A stretch of DNA of 64,000 bases from Kitasatospora terrestris (lineage in GTDB: Bacteria; Actinomycetota; Actinomycetes; Streptomycetales; Streptomycetaceae). This document shows positions 34,374 through 42,437 of this stretch, one piece after another. Made by a program: the position numbers and the translations under genes. The notes under the pieces were generated by a model, which saw only the letters and a program-made list of their open reading frames with translations, made no database searches and was not told where the DNA came from. The stretch lies in contig NZ_BAABIS010000001.1 of assembly GCF_039542905.1 (NCBI RefSeq), positions 2,356,001 through 2,420,000 on the forward strand. Direction: 5' to 3'. The first letter of the stretch is position 1, and every line of letters starts with the position of its first letter.

Positions 34374-35159
34374 ATGCCGCTGCTGCCGGGTGCCAAACCG
34401 TTCCGCCACCGCGCCGGGCCGGTGGGCGTCCTGCTGGTGCACGGCTTCACCGGGTCGCCGCAGTCGATGCGGCCCTGGGCCGAGCACCTCGCGGCCGCCG
34501 GGTACTCGGTGTCGCTCCCGCTGCTGCCCGGCCACGGCACCCGCTGGCAGGACCTGCAGGTGACCCGCTGGGAGGACTGGTACGCGGAGGCCGACCGGGC
34601 GCTGCGCGAACTCTCCGCCGAGTGCGAGCAGGTGTTCGTCTTCGCGCTCTCGATGGGCGGCTCGCTCGCCCTGCGGCTGGCCGCCGAGCACGGCGGGCGG
34701 ATCGCCGGGCTGGCGCTCGTCAACCCGTCGGTGCGTTCCGACAACCCCGCGAGTGTGCTGTTGCCGGTCCTCCGGCACCTGCTGCCGAGCCTGCCGGGCG
34801 TCGCCAACGACATCGCGAAGGACGACTCGGTGGAACTCGGCTACGACCGGGTGCCGCTGCACGCCGCCTGGTCGCTCAGCCGGCTGTGGCGGACCGTCCG
34901 GGCGGGAATGGGGAAGGTCACCCAGCCGGTTCTGTTGATGCACAGCCCGCAGGACCACGTGGTCTCGCCGGGCAACTCGGCACTCGTGCTCGCCCGGATA
35001 TCCTCGACCGATGTGACGGAGCTGCTCCTGGAGCGCAGCTTCCACGTGGCCACGCTGGACCACGACGCCGGTCTGATCTTCGAGGCGAGCCTCGACTTCG
35101 TCCGGCGGCTCGCCCCGGTGGCCGCGGTCGAGGTCGACGCCGAGAACCACTCGGGCTGA
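34374..35159 (+). CDS. Alpha/beta hydrolase (carboxylesterase / monoacylglycerol lipase type)
   Basis: 261 aa. The oxyanion motif is VLLVHGFTGSPQSM, the nucleophile elbow is FALSMGGSLAL (Ser), the acid is in MHSPQDHVVSPGN (Asp) and the base is in RSFHVATLDHD (His). The layout and HGFTGSP motif resemble Est30-type carboxylesterases. Cytoplasmic. Next to an acyltransferase, so a lipid substrate is plausible but unproven. ATG 34374 follows GGGAG at eight bases; the reading from 34305 is an upstream shadow. Confidence 0.88.
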   Translation: MPLLPGAKPFRHRAGPVGVLLVHGFTGSPQSMRPWAEHLAAAGYSVSLPLLPGHGTRWQDLQVTRWEDWYAEADRALRELSAECEQVFVFALSMGGSLALRLAAEHGGRIAGLALVNPSVRSDNPASVLLPVLRHLLPSLPGVANDIAKDDSVELGYDRVPLHAAWSLSRLWRTVRAGMGKVTQPVLLMHSPQDHVVSPGNSALVLARISSTDVTELLLERSFHVATLDHDAGLIFEASLDFVRRLAPVAAVEVDAENHSG

Positions 35160-35178
35160 AAGGGCTGAAGGGCCGGCT

Positions 35179-35952
35179 TTGAACGACACCAGCAGGGCGG
35201 GCGGCGACGAGGAGCTGCCCCGCGAGACCACCGCCGCCCGCGACGCGGACGCGCACGGGGACGGGCACAGGGACGTGCACGGGGACACCCGGCCGAAGGC
35301 CGACGCCGAGGCGCAGCCCGACGCGGCGCCCGCGGACGCGGGCACGGCCACGGACGCGGGCACGGCCACGGGCACGGACATCGCGTCCGAGAAGGAGGCG
35401 CCGGAGGCCGTCCGCAGGCCGTCCATCGGCAGCCAGGCCGAGCAGGACGCGATCTTCGCCGCGCTGGTCGCGCAGTTCGACGACCCGGTCGACCTGAACA
35501 ATCCGCAGTGGCCGGAGGTGGAGAACCTCCGCGCGCAGAACGAGCGCAAGCGGGCCACCGCCGCCGACCCCGGCCTCGCGGACTTCGCCCCCGAGCCCCG
35601 ACCCCGGCAGGGCGGCAGCCCGGCCGCTGCGGCGGGTGGGGCGGGTGCGGCGGTCCCGGCCGGCCCGCGCGACTACGAGGTCGCGGAGGACCCGGACGAG
35701 GGCCACTTCGTTCCGCCGGAGCCGCCGCCGCTGCCGCAGGCGGACACCACCGCCAAGTTCGCCTGGCTCGCGGTGCTGGGCGGGCCGGCGCTGCTGCTGT
35801 TCGACGCGCTGGTCTGGCGCGAGGTCTCGGGCTGGCCGGCCTGGGTCGGCGTCACCGCGTTCCTCGGCGGCTTCGCCACCCTGGTCGCCCGGATGAAGAA
35901 CAACGACGAGGACGAGGGCCCGCAGGACCCGCACGACGGCGCCGTCGTCTGA
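35179..35952 (+). CDS. Hypothetical membrane protein with long disordered N-terminus
   Basis: 257 aa. The first ~85 residues are acidic and repetitive (Asp/Ala/Gly/Thr-rich, with GTATDAGTATGTD), followed by a conserved-looking block (SQAEQDAIFAALVAQFDDPVD) and another Pro/Ala linker. Two hydrophobic helices lie near the C-terminus (AWLAVLGGPALLLFDALVW and WPAWVGVTAFLGGFATLVA), then an acidic tail. TTG 35179 starts 19 bp after the hydrolase stop with GAAGGG ahead, so the two are probably co-transcribed. Family not recognised; function unknown. Confidence 0.8.
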   Translation: MNDTSRAGGDEELPRETTAARDADAHGDGHRDVHGDTRPKADAEAQPDAAPADAGTATDAGTATGTDIASEKEAPEAVRRPSIGSQAEQDAIFAALVAQFDDPVDLNNPQWPEVENLRAQNERKRATAADPGLADFAPEPRPRQGGSPAAAAGGAGAAVPAGPRDYEVAEDPDEGHFVPPEPPPLPQADTTAKFAWLAVLGGPALLLFDALVWREVSGWPAWVGVTAFLGGFATLVARMKNNDEDEGPQDPHDGAVV

Positions 35953-36027
35953 CCCCAGCCCAGGCCCCGATCCCAACCCCGGCCCAAGCCCCGACCCCAA
36001 CCCAACCCCGGCCCCAACCCCGGCCCC
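35953..36027 (-). repeat. Thirteen-run C/G tract (potential G-quadruplex array on the minus strand)
   Basis: The plus strand carries 13 successive runs of three or four C separated by only 2-3 nt; the minus strand therefore has 13 G-runs with very short loops. It begins immediately after one stop codon and lies in the 3' region of the leftward ltrA gene, whose transcript would contain the G-rich strand. A perfect 14-bp palindrome GGACGCGCGCGTCC (36028-36041) borders it. Confidence 0.8.
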
Positions 36028-36057
36028 GGACGCGCGCGTCCGCCCGCTCCACGGCCG

Positions 36058-37284
36058 TCACCCGGCGGTGGTCGGCGGCGCGTCGCGGGCGGCCCGGGCG
36101 ATGCGGTGGCGGGCGAGTTTGGCGAGGAGCAGGACGACCGCCGCCGCGATGCCGACCGCGGCCCAGGCCGGGAGCAGGGCGGCGGCGGGGACGAGGGCGC
36201 CGGCGACCAGCAGCAGGCTGGGCAGGTACCAGGCGGCGACCGACCCGACTTCGTCGCCGTAGCGCAGGGCGATGGCGGCGTTGGCGGTGTAGAAGCCGAG
36301 GACGCCGCCGCACAGCGCCCAGCGGGCGCCGGTGGGCAGGGTGTGGCCGGGTTCGGCGACCGCGGTGCCGAGGGCGCCGGAGAGCACGGTGATCGCCGAG
36401 ACCAGCAGGTACGGCAGGTACATCACGGTGTCGCGCATCGCCCGGTCGGCCCGGCCGGCCTGGGCGCGGTCGAGGCCGCGCAGGGCGCTGGAGGTGCCCC
36501 AGGCGAAGAAGACCATGGCGAGTTCGGCGACGACCACGAAGCCGAGCAGGGCGGCCGCGGCCGCTTCGGCGGTGAAGTGGTCGGCGAGGGTGGAGACGAC
36601 GACGAAGACGCTCTCGCCGAGGACGATGACCACGAACAGGCCGATCCGTTCGACCAGGTGCTCGGTGGACAGCCGCTGGTAGATGTCCGGGGAGAGCCCG
36701 GTGCGGACGGCCAGCAGGACGACTTCCAGTGCGATGGCGAGGGCCCACAGGACGAACCGGGCGGGGCTCGGCACCGCGGCGGACACGGCCCACAGCGCGG
36801 CGGTGGCGAGCCCGTACGTCAGCGGGCGCCAGAGCGGCAGCGGGTTGTCGCGGCGGCGGGCGTGGTCCCACCAGATGGCGAAGATGGCGACGCGGACCCA
36901 GGCGGCGCCGAGCGCGTACGCCCAGGCGCGGTCGCCGAGGCCCTCGGGTGCGGCGGCGGCCATCAGGCCGAGGCCGGGCATGGCGCCCAGCAGCGTGGCC
37001 TGGATCCGGGCGTCGCCGGACCCGAAGACGTTGACCGTGACGGTCAGGTTGACCCAGGCCCACCAGGCGGGGAAGAACAGCACCAGGAAGGTGCCGAAGT
37101 CGGCGGCGCCGGGGTCGCCGTGCAGCCCGTGGGCGAGCACGGCGACGGTGACCACGAAGACCAGGTCGAAGAACAGCTCGAACCAGCCCGCCCGGTGGTC
37201 CTCCGGCTCCGGGCCCTCCGGCTCCGGGCCGCTGTTCTCCGCCGCTCCCGCCGCGTTCTCGCTCACGGCCCAACTCTGCGGCAC
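36058..37284 (-). CDS. Low temperature requirement protein A (LtrA) family membrane protein
   Basis: 408 aa with about ten or more membrane helices. The LtrA signature WFELFFDLVFVVTVAVLAHGL opens the first helix; VERIGLFVVIVLGESVFVVV is the second family block. LtrA was named from a Listeria cold-growth gene; its transport or sensing role is unknown. The cytoplasmic N-terminus is acidic with a GPEPEGPEPED repeat. The start is either GTG 37284 or GTG 37266; neither has a strong ribosome site. It begins 19 bp after the galE stop on the same strand. Confidence 0.88.
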   Translation of the reverse strand: MPQSWAVSENAAGAAENSGPEPEGPEPEDHRAGWFELFFDLVFVVTVAVLAHGLHGDPGAADFGTFLVLFFPAWWAWVNLTVTVNVFGSGDARIQATLLGAMPGLGLMAAAAPEGLGDRAWAYALGAAWVRVAIFAIWWDHARRRDNPLPLWRPLTYGLATAALWAVSAAVPSPARFVLWALAIALEVVLLAVRTGLSPDIYQRLSTEHLVERIGLFVVIVLGESVFVVVSTLADHFTAEAAAAALLGFVVVAELAMVFFAWGTSSALRGLDRAQAGRADRAMRDTVMYLPYLLVSAITVLSGALGTAVAEPGHTLPTGARWALCGGVLGFYTANAAIALRYGDEVGSVAAWYLPSLLLVAGALVPAAALLPAWAAVGIAAAVVLLLAKLARHRIARAARDAPPTTAG

Positions 37285-37302
37285 CGGGCGCCGGTCGGGC
37301 GC

Positions 37303-38307
37303 CTACTCGGCGCTTCCGATCACCGTGTCGCGCACCGCGAACCAGCGCAGCGAGTCGCGGATGCCGTCCTCCAGCGAGAACTGCGGCTTCCAGCCGAGCA
37401 GTTCGGCCGCCAGCGTGGAGCGGGTGTAGGCCCCGGCGGCGTCGCCCGGTCGGGGGCCGGTCTCGACGGTCGGCAGGGGCTCGCCGATCACCGACTCGAA
37501 GGCGGCGAGCAGTTCGCGGACGGTGGTGCCGTCGCCGGTGCCGAGGTTGATCACCCGGGAGGGGTGCTCGGCGGTCGCGACCTCGTCGAAGTGCCGGACG
37601 GCCCGCAGGTGGGCGTCGGCGAGGTCCCAGACGTGCACGTAGTCGCGGATGCCGGAGCCGTCGCGGGTGGGCCAGTCGGTGCCGGTGACGGCGAAGGTCT
37701 CCCCGGCGTGGTGGATGTCGATCATCTTGCCCAGCGCGTGGCTGGGACGGCGGACCTGGAGGCCGGTGCGCAGCTCGGGGTCGGCGCCGATCGGGTTGAA
37801 GTAGCGCAGCGAGATCACGCGCACGGTGCCGGCGGCGGCGACGTCGGCGAGGATCGTCTCGAAGATCGCCTTGGTGCGGGCGTACGGGCTGAGGGTCTCG
37901 ATCGCGGAGTCCTCGTCGACCGAGAAGTCACCCGGGTCGGCGCGGTAGATCGACGCGGAGGAGCTGAAGATCAGGCGGGTGCAGCCGTTGCGCACCAGGT
38001 GCTCGACGAACTGGATGCCCTTGGCGACGTTCTCCCGGTAGTAGCCGAGCGGGTTGGTGACCGACTCCGGGACGAGGATCAGGGCGGCGCAGTCGATCAC
38101 GGCGTGGATGTCGGGGTGCTCGGCGAAGATCCGGTCGATCAGGTCTCCGTCGGCGATGTCGCCCCGGTAGAAGGGGCGGCCCTCGGTGAACTCCCGCCGG
38201 CCGGTGACCAGGTTGTCGAGGACGACCGGGACGATGCCGCCGTCGAGGCACGCCGAGGCGATGGTGCTGCCGATGAATCCCGCTCCGCCTGCGATCAGAA
38301 TCTTCAT
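37303..38307 (-). CDS. galE: UDP-glucose 4-epimerase GalE
   Basis: 334 aa extended short-chain dehydrogenase. NAD site ILIAGGAGFIGSTIA, FSSSASIY catalytic Ser region, and the catalytic pair Tyr-x3-Lys in SPYARTKAIFE; substrate blocks LRYFNPIGADP and RDYVHVWDLADAH. It interconverts UDP-glucose and UDP-galactose for surface glycans. Related UDP-sugar epimerases share these motifs, so substrate is probable, not certain. ATG 38307 is exactly 7 nt after TAGAGT, so probably leaderless; a GTG three codons upstream overlaps that element. Confidence 0.92.
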   Translation of the reverse strand: MKILIAGGAGFIGSTIASACLDGGIVPVVLDNLVTGRREFTEGRPFYRGDIADGDLIDRIFAEHPDIHAVIDCAALILVPESVTNPLGYYRENVAKGIQFVEHLVRNGCTRLIFSSSASIYRADPGDFSVDEDSAIETLSPYARTKAIFETILADVAAAGTVRVISLRYFNPIGADPELRTGLQVRRPSHALGKMIDIHHAGETFAVTGTDWPTRDGSGIRDYVHVWDLADAHLRAVRHFDEVATAEHPSRVINLGTGDGTTVRELLAAFESVIGEPLPTVETGPRPGDAAGAYTRSTLAAELLGWKPQFSLEDGIRDSLRWFAVRDTVIGSAE

Positions 38308-38314
38308 CCGCCGC

Positions 38315-38320
38315 ACTCTA
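38315..38320 (-). promoter_or_regulatory. -10 element of a leaderless promoter (galE)
   Basis: TAGAGT on the minus strand, 7 nt before ATG 38307, in the 21-bp gap after the next gene upstream. Confidence 0.6.
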
Positions 38321-38328
38321 GCCGGACC

Positions 38329-39039
38329 CTAGCGGGCGTCCGGAATCCGGAGTACGGCGAGCACCGGCAGGTGGTCGGTGGCGGCGAGCAGGTCGGCGGG
38401 GTCGACGCCGGGTTCGTCGTGCGGGACGCCGCACGAGAGCACCTCGATGCCGGGGCTCGCGAAGACGGCGTCGATCCGCTGGTGGGGGTTCTCGGGGACG
38501 GAGGTGAACTCGCCGCCCCACGGCGCGGTGGGGTAGCCGTCCTGGAAGCCCTTGGCCAGCGACTGCCAGCCGGGTCCGTCCGGGTGCTCGTTGAAGTCAC
38601 CGGCGATCACGCCGAGTTCACCGGCCTTCAGCTGCTCGGGCAGGAGCGCGAACTGGCGCAGCCGCTCGGCGGGGTCGAGCGAGAGGTGGCAGCTGGTGAT
38701 CGAGAACGGCTGGGAGTCGCCGATCCGGACCAGGGCGGTGGCGAAGCCGCGGGCATGCAGGCCGCGGGTCTTCGGCAGCAGCCGGTCGCGGACCTCCAGC
38801 ACGGTCACGCCGAGGCCGCCCAGCAGCAGCGGGCCGGCGGCGATCCGGCCGCCGCCGGAGAGGATCACCGTGCCGGTGGCGTGCGCGAGCCGGGCCGCCT
38901 GCTTGAGCGGCTTCCAGTAGCGCGGTGATTCCTGAACACAGATCAGGTCCGGGCGGCAGGCGCGGATCACCCGCACCAGCGCGTCCCGGTCGTCGCGCAG
39001 CGAACGGACGTTGTAGCTGAGCACCCGCACCGGAGTCAC
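38329..39039 (-). CDS. Endonuclease/exonuclease/phosphatase family protein
   Basis: 236 aa DNase I-like fold. Metal and catalytic motifs: VLSYNVRSL (Asn), LICVQESP (Glu), TSCHLSLD (His), VIAGDFNEHPDGPGW (Asp, Asn) and the C-terminal ATDHLPVLA (Asp-His). The acceptor could be DNA, phospholipid or sugar phosphate. The gene lies downstream of glkA on the same strand, as I recall for S. coelicolor too. GTG 39039 is 7 nt after TAGCAT, so probably leaderless. The longer frame to 39978 is a shadow of glkA. Confidence 0.88.
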   Translation of the reverse strand: MTPVRVLSYNVRSLRDDRDALVRVIRACRPDLICVQESPRYWKPLKQAARLAHATGTVILSGGGRIAAGPLLLGGLGVTVLEVRDRLLPKTRGLHARGFATALVRIGDSQPFSITSCHLSLDPAERLRQFALLPEQLKAGELGVIAGDFNEHPDGPGWQSLAKGFQDGYPTAPWGGEFTSVPENPHQRIDAVFASPGIEVLSCGVPHDEPGVDPADLLAATDHLPVLAVLRIPDAR

Positions 39040-39046
39040 ACCGTCG

Positions 39047-39052
39047 ATGCTA
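39047..39052 (-). promoter_or_regulatory. -10 element of a leaderless promoter (EEP-family gene)
   Basis: TAGCAT on the minus strand, 7 nt before GTG 39039. Confidence 0.6.
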
Positions 39053-39062
39053 GAGCAGACCG

Positions 39063-39087
39063 GGGCGCGGGGCTCGGCCCCGCGCCC
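39063..39087 (-). terminator. Probable glkA terminator
   Basis: Perfect 11-bp stem GGGCGCGGGGC / GCCCCGCGCCC with loop TCG (39063-39073, 39077-39087), about 63 bp past the glkA stop and directly upstream of the next gene's -10 element. Confidence 0.65.
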
Positions 39088-39100
39088 TGAATTGGCCTGA

Positions 39101-39133
39101 TCCGAGTGGCCGGTCCGAGTGGCCGGTCCGAGT
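39101..39133. repeat. 13-bp tandem repeat, 2.5 copies
   Basis: TCCGAGTGGCCGG at 39101-39113 and 39114-39126, then TCCGAGT to 39133, in the gap between glkA and its terminator. Confidence 0.9.
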
Positions 39134-39149
39134 GATTGGATCCCGCGGG

Positions 39150-40091
39150 TCAGATCCGGGCCAGGTCGCCCGCGCCGGCGATGCCGGCGGCCGAGCCCAT
39201 GGAGGCGAGCACGACCTCGGCGCGGGGCCGGGCCGGACCACCCGTCAGGTACTTCTCGAACGCGGCGGCCACCGGGTCGAGCAGCAGGCGGCCGGAGTCG
39301 GACACGCCGCCGCCGAGCACGAAGACGCCCGGGTCGAACAGCGCGGCCAGGTCGGCCATGCCGCGGCCCAGCCAGTCGGCCAGCTCGCTGTAGCACTCCA
39401 GCGCGAGCGGGTCGCCGTCCTCGGCCGCCTCGGTGATGTGGATGCCGCGGATGGTCTCGGCGACGCCGTCGTTGAGCTCCAGCATCCGCTTGCCGGCGAT
39501 CGGGTCGGCGGCGGCCTTGTCGCGGCCGTAGCGGCGCAGCGCCCGGCCGGAGCCGTACTGCTCCCAGCAGCCGTGGCCGCCGCAGCCGCACTCCAGGCCG
39601 TCCGGGACCATGTTGAGGTGGCCGATCTCGCCGGCGACGCCGAAGCGGCCGCGGTGCAGCCGGCCGTCGAGGACGATGCCGCCGCCGATGCCGGTGCCGA
39701 CGGTGATCAGGACCATGTCCTCGTGCGCGGCGGCGGCGCCGAAGCGGAACTCGGCCCAGGCGGCGCAGTTGGCGTCGTTCTCCACCACGGTGCCGAGGCC
39801 GGTGAGCTCCTCGATCCGCTGCTGGAGGGGCTCGTTCTCCCAGGCGATGTTCGGGGCGAAGATCACCGTGGAGCGCTCCCGGTCGACGAAGCCGGGGGCG
39901 CCGACGCCCACTCCGGCCACGTCCGGGTACTGCTCCTTGAGCTCCCGCACGGCCTGCGCGATGGCGTCGACCGCCCACTGGGGGTCGGCCGGGGTGGGTA
40001 CCCGGGTCTTCGCCAGGATCTCGCCGGATTCGTCGACCACGCCAGCCGCGATCTTCGTCCCGCCGACATCGACGCCAATGGTCAGAGCCAT
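39150..40091 (-). CDS. glkA: Glucokinase GlkA (ROK family)
   Basis: 313 aa ROK-family kinase phosphorylating glucose; in S. coelicolor GlkA it is also central to carbon catabolite repression. ATP-site motif IGVDVGGTKIAAG at the N-terminus, PGFVDRERSTV and NEPLQQRIEE, catalytic ENDANCAAWAEF (Asp), GHLNMVPDG, and the zinc-binding C-G-C-G-G-H-G-C motif (ECGCGGHGCWEQYGSG). ATG 40091 follows GAGGGA. The ROK N-terminal HTH found in repressors is absent, as expected for an enzyme. Confidence 0.96.
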   Translation of the reverse strand: MALTIGVDVGGTKIAAGVVDESGEILAKTRVPTPADPQWAVDAIAQAVRELKEQYPDVAGVGVGAPGFVDRERSTVIFAPNIAWENEPLQQRIEELTGLGTVVENDANCAAWAEFRFGAAAAHEDMVLITVGTGIGGGIVLDGRLHRGRFGVAGEIGHLNMVPDGLECGCGGHGCWEQYGSGRALRRYGRDKAAADPIAGKRMLELNDGVAETIRGIHITEAAEDGDPLALECYSELADWLGRGMADLAALFDPGVFVLGGGVSDSGRLLLDPVAAAFEKYLTGGPARPRAEVVLASMGSAAGIAGAGDLARI

Positions 40092-40284
40092 GTGTCCCTC
40101 AGCTATTCACTCGTTCCCGCTGAGCGGAACGCTACCGGTACACAGGGGTTCCCGTACACACCCAGGCCTACATTATTCGAAGACATTTCGCGGACTATGG
40201 CATGTCATGCCTTCAGAAGTCGTATCAGCGGTCTCGCTCCGTCACGCATGATCGCCCGATCGTGACCTCTGCTGACCTGCGGCT

Positions 40285-40548
40285 TCACTTGTTGTCGGTG
40301 GCTTCGTCCAGGTCGATGCGCTCCGCCTCGGCGTGTCCGGATCCGGCCCAGCGGCGTTCGTGGCCGGAGACGGCCGCCCGGTAGGCGGCCAGCAGTTCCC
40401 CCCCGGCGGCCGCGAGATGTCCGTACACCTCGGGGTTGTTCTCGCGCAGCCGCGCACCCACCTCCTGGGCCTTGGCGCCGACCGCGGAGGCGAACCGGCG
40501 CACCTCCTCCACCAGCTCGGCGGTCCGGTCGCCGGACTCCTCGGACAT
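40285..40548 (-). CDS. DUF5304-like small acidic protein upstream of glkA (SCO2127 position)
   Basis: 87 aa, soluble and helical: EESGDRTAELVEEVRRFASA then KAQEVGARLRENNPEVYGHL and an acidic tail (IDLDEATDNK). ATG 40548 has AGGAG at five bases. It occupies the position of S. coelicolor SCO2127, reported, as I recall, to affect glucose uptake and kinase activity; that protein is longer, so orthology is tentative. It is separated from glkA by 193 bp and from the ArsA-like gene by 32 bp. Confidence 0.75.
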   Translation of the reverse strand: MSEESGDRTAELVEEVRRFASAVGAKAQEVGARLRENNPEVYGHLAAAGGELLAAYRAAVSGHERRWAGSGHAEAERIDLDEATDNK

Positions 40549-40580
40549 CTGCACTCCTGTACCTAGGGCGCCATCGGGGG

Positions 40581-41762
40581 TCATGCGAGCGCGGACGGCC
40601 ACAGCTGCGGGTCGGGGGTGAACCGCACCGCCAGCACGCCGTCCGCGAGGCCGGCGCCGCTCACCGTGCAGCGGCGCAGCGCGGACGGCAGCGGCAGCAG
40701 CCGCCGGTAGGGGCCGACCCCGACCGCCAGCTCGTCGCCGCGCCGGACCAGGTCCAGCTCGGTGCGGTCGGCGCCGGGCAGCGGCAGGTGCCAGACCAGC
40801 AGCCCGTCCTCGGCCCGCCGGTCCTCGACCCAGGGCTCGGACGGCGCCGGCACCGCGGGCGCGCCCTCGCCGTACAGCTGCTCGGCGAGGGCCTCCAGCG
40901 CGGTCTCCGGCTGCCGGGTGACCAGCAGCGGGAGGCCGAGCCGCTCGCCGAGCTCGGCCAGCCGCTCCTGCTGGCGGGCGGCGTGCGCGGCCAGCCACGG
41001 GTCGGGCGAGGTCACCGCCTGCGCGGGGTAGGCGCCGTGGGCGACCACGGCGTCGGCGCGCAGGCCGTGCAGGGCGAGTCCGGCACGGATCCGGTTCAGC
41101 TCGCCGAGCGCCGGGTGGGCGGCGTCCACCGTCAGGCGCACGGTCAGACCGGGGGCGCGCACCGCGGCCTGCGCTCCGGCCAGTGCGGTGCTCGCGGCGG
41201 TCCTGGCTTCGAACAGCCACTCGGCGGGCATCGGCACGCCGGCCACCGCGGCGAGCAGCGGGCGCAGCGCGCGGGCGGCCTGGCGCTGCTCCGGGAGCAG
41301 GCGGGCCAGGTAGCGCTCCAGCTGCTCGGGCAGGGCGAGGGCGGCGATCAGTTCGGCGGGCGGCGGCGCGGCGACGACCACCACGTCCGCCCGGTCGTCC
41401 GCCGCGGCGGCGCGCAGCGCCCGCAGCAGGGCGAGCGGGCGGGTGCCGGGGAGCGGGGTGAGCTCCTCCGGGTCGAGCGGCTCGGCGCCGATCAGGTCGA
41501 GGACGGGGGCCAGCCGCCCGCGGTGGCCCTCCAGCGCGTCCCGGAAGGCGGCCTGCTCGTCGATCCGGGCGACCGCCAGGCGCTCGGCGTACGCGGCGGG
41601 CTCGGCGGGGAGCCGGGTGTCGAGCAGGTCGTCGACGGTGCGGTGCGGGTCGTCGGCGGCCAGCAGCAGGGTCCGGCGGCCCTGCGCGGCGGAGTGCAGT
41701 GCGGTGGCGGCTGCGACGGCGGCCGAGGCGGCGCCGCTGACCAGGATCGTCCGGGTGACCAC
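40581..41762 (-). CDS. ArsA/Get3-family protein with degenerate nucleotide-binding site
   Basis: 393 aa. The overall layout is ArsA/Get3: TRTILVSG then LHSAAQGRRTLLLAADDPHRTVDDLLD, and the switch-like DVVVVAAPPPAELIAALALPEQL. However the P-loop position, GKGGVGKTT in active relatives, reads SGAASAAVAAAT here, with neither lysine, and the switch aspartate (normally VVDAAPTG) is Ala. It therefore probably does not hydrolyse ATP and is a pseudo-ATPase. The C-terminal ~90 residues form a small beta-rich domain (GLLVWHLPLPGADRTELDLV). GTG 41762 starts 8 bp after the START-like gene stop. Position matches mycobacterial Rv2184c. Confidence 0.85.
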   Translation of the reverse strand: MVTRTILVSGAASAAVAAATALHSAAQGRRTLLLAADDPHRTVDDLLDTRLPAEPAAYAERLAVARIDEQAAFRDALEGHRGRLAPVLDLIGAEPLDPEELTPLPGTRPLALLRALRAAAADDRADVVVVAAPPPAELIAALALPEQLERYLARLLPEQRQAARALRPLLAAVAGVPMPAEWLFEARTAASTALAGAQAAVRAPGLTVRLTVDAAHPALGELNRIRAGLALHGLRADAVVAHGAYPAQAVTSPDPWLAAHAARQQERLAELGERLGLPLLVTRQPETALEALAEQLYGEGAPAVPAPSEPWVEDRRAEDGLLVWHLPLPGADRTELDLVRRGDELAVGVGPYRRLLPLPSALRRCTVSGAGLADGVLAVRFTPDPQLWPSALA

Positions 41763-41770
41763 GCCCCCGG

Positions 41771-42205
41771 TCAGCCCTCGACGCGCTTCTTCAGACCGGC
41801 CAGCGCCCGGTCGATGATGACCTTCTCCGCCTTGCGCTTGATCATGCCGAGCATCGGGATCTTGACGTCCACGGCCAGCTGGTAGGTGACCTCGGTGCCG
41901 CCGCCGCTGCGCGCGGCCAGCGTGTAGGAGCCGTCCAGGGAGCGCAGCATCTGGCTCTTGACCAGCGTCCAGGACACCTCGCGGTCGCCGTCCCAGGTGT
42001 AGGCGAGCACGTGCTCGTCGCGGATCGCACCGGCGTCGAGCAGCAGGCGGACCTCGGCGGCGCGGCCGTCCTCGGCGGAGGACAGCACCTCGATCTCCTT
42101 GACCTCCCCGGTCCACTCGGGGTAGGCGGCGAAGTCGGCGATGACCGCCATGACCTCGGCCGGGGTGGCCTCGATGATGATGCTCGACCTGGTGTGCTCC
42201 GCCAT
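41771..42205 (-). CDS. SRPBCC (START-like, polyketide cyclase/dehydrase) family protein
   Basis: 144 aa single helix-grip domain: SSIIIEATPAEVMAVIADFAAYPEWTGEV at the N-terminus, DGSYTLAARSGGGTEVTYQL, and a long C-terminal helix ending in IIDRALAGLKKRVEG. Such folds hold hydrophobic ligands. It matches mycobacterial Rv2185c by position and length. ATG 42205 has GGAGG at five bases. It is upstream of and probably co-transcribed with the ArsA-like gene, and divergent from the acyl-CoA ligase, so a lipid-handling role is a reasonable inference. Confidence 0.9.
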   Translation of the reverse strand: MAEHTRSSIIIEATPAEVMAVIADFAAYPEWTGEVKEIEVLSSAEDGRAAEVRLLLDAGAIRDEHVLAYTWDGDREVSWTLVKSQMLRSLDGSYTLAARSGGGTEVTYQLAVDVKIPMLGMIKRKAEKVIIDRALAGLKKRVEG

Positions 42206-42437
42206 GGCGGCCTCCGCGTCCTCTTCTGTACTGCAGCCCAGCGAAGGCTATCGCGGGTGGCGGACCCGCCGGTCGCCTGCCCGGTCCGCGGACCCCTGGT
42301 CTAAGGTGCGAGTCGGAACAATCACGACCTGACCTGCGATGTGACGCTTCGAACACCGGAGCCGACCCCCCTGGCCGAATCGACCTACCGGGCAGTAACG
42401 TCCTGCCGTCCCGCAGCGTCGCAGACGAGGAGCAGTC

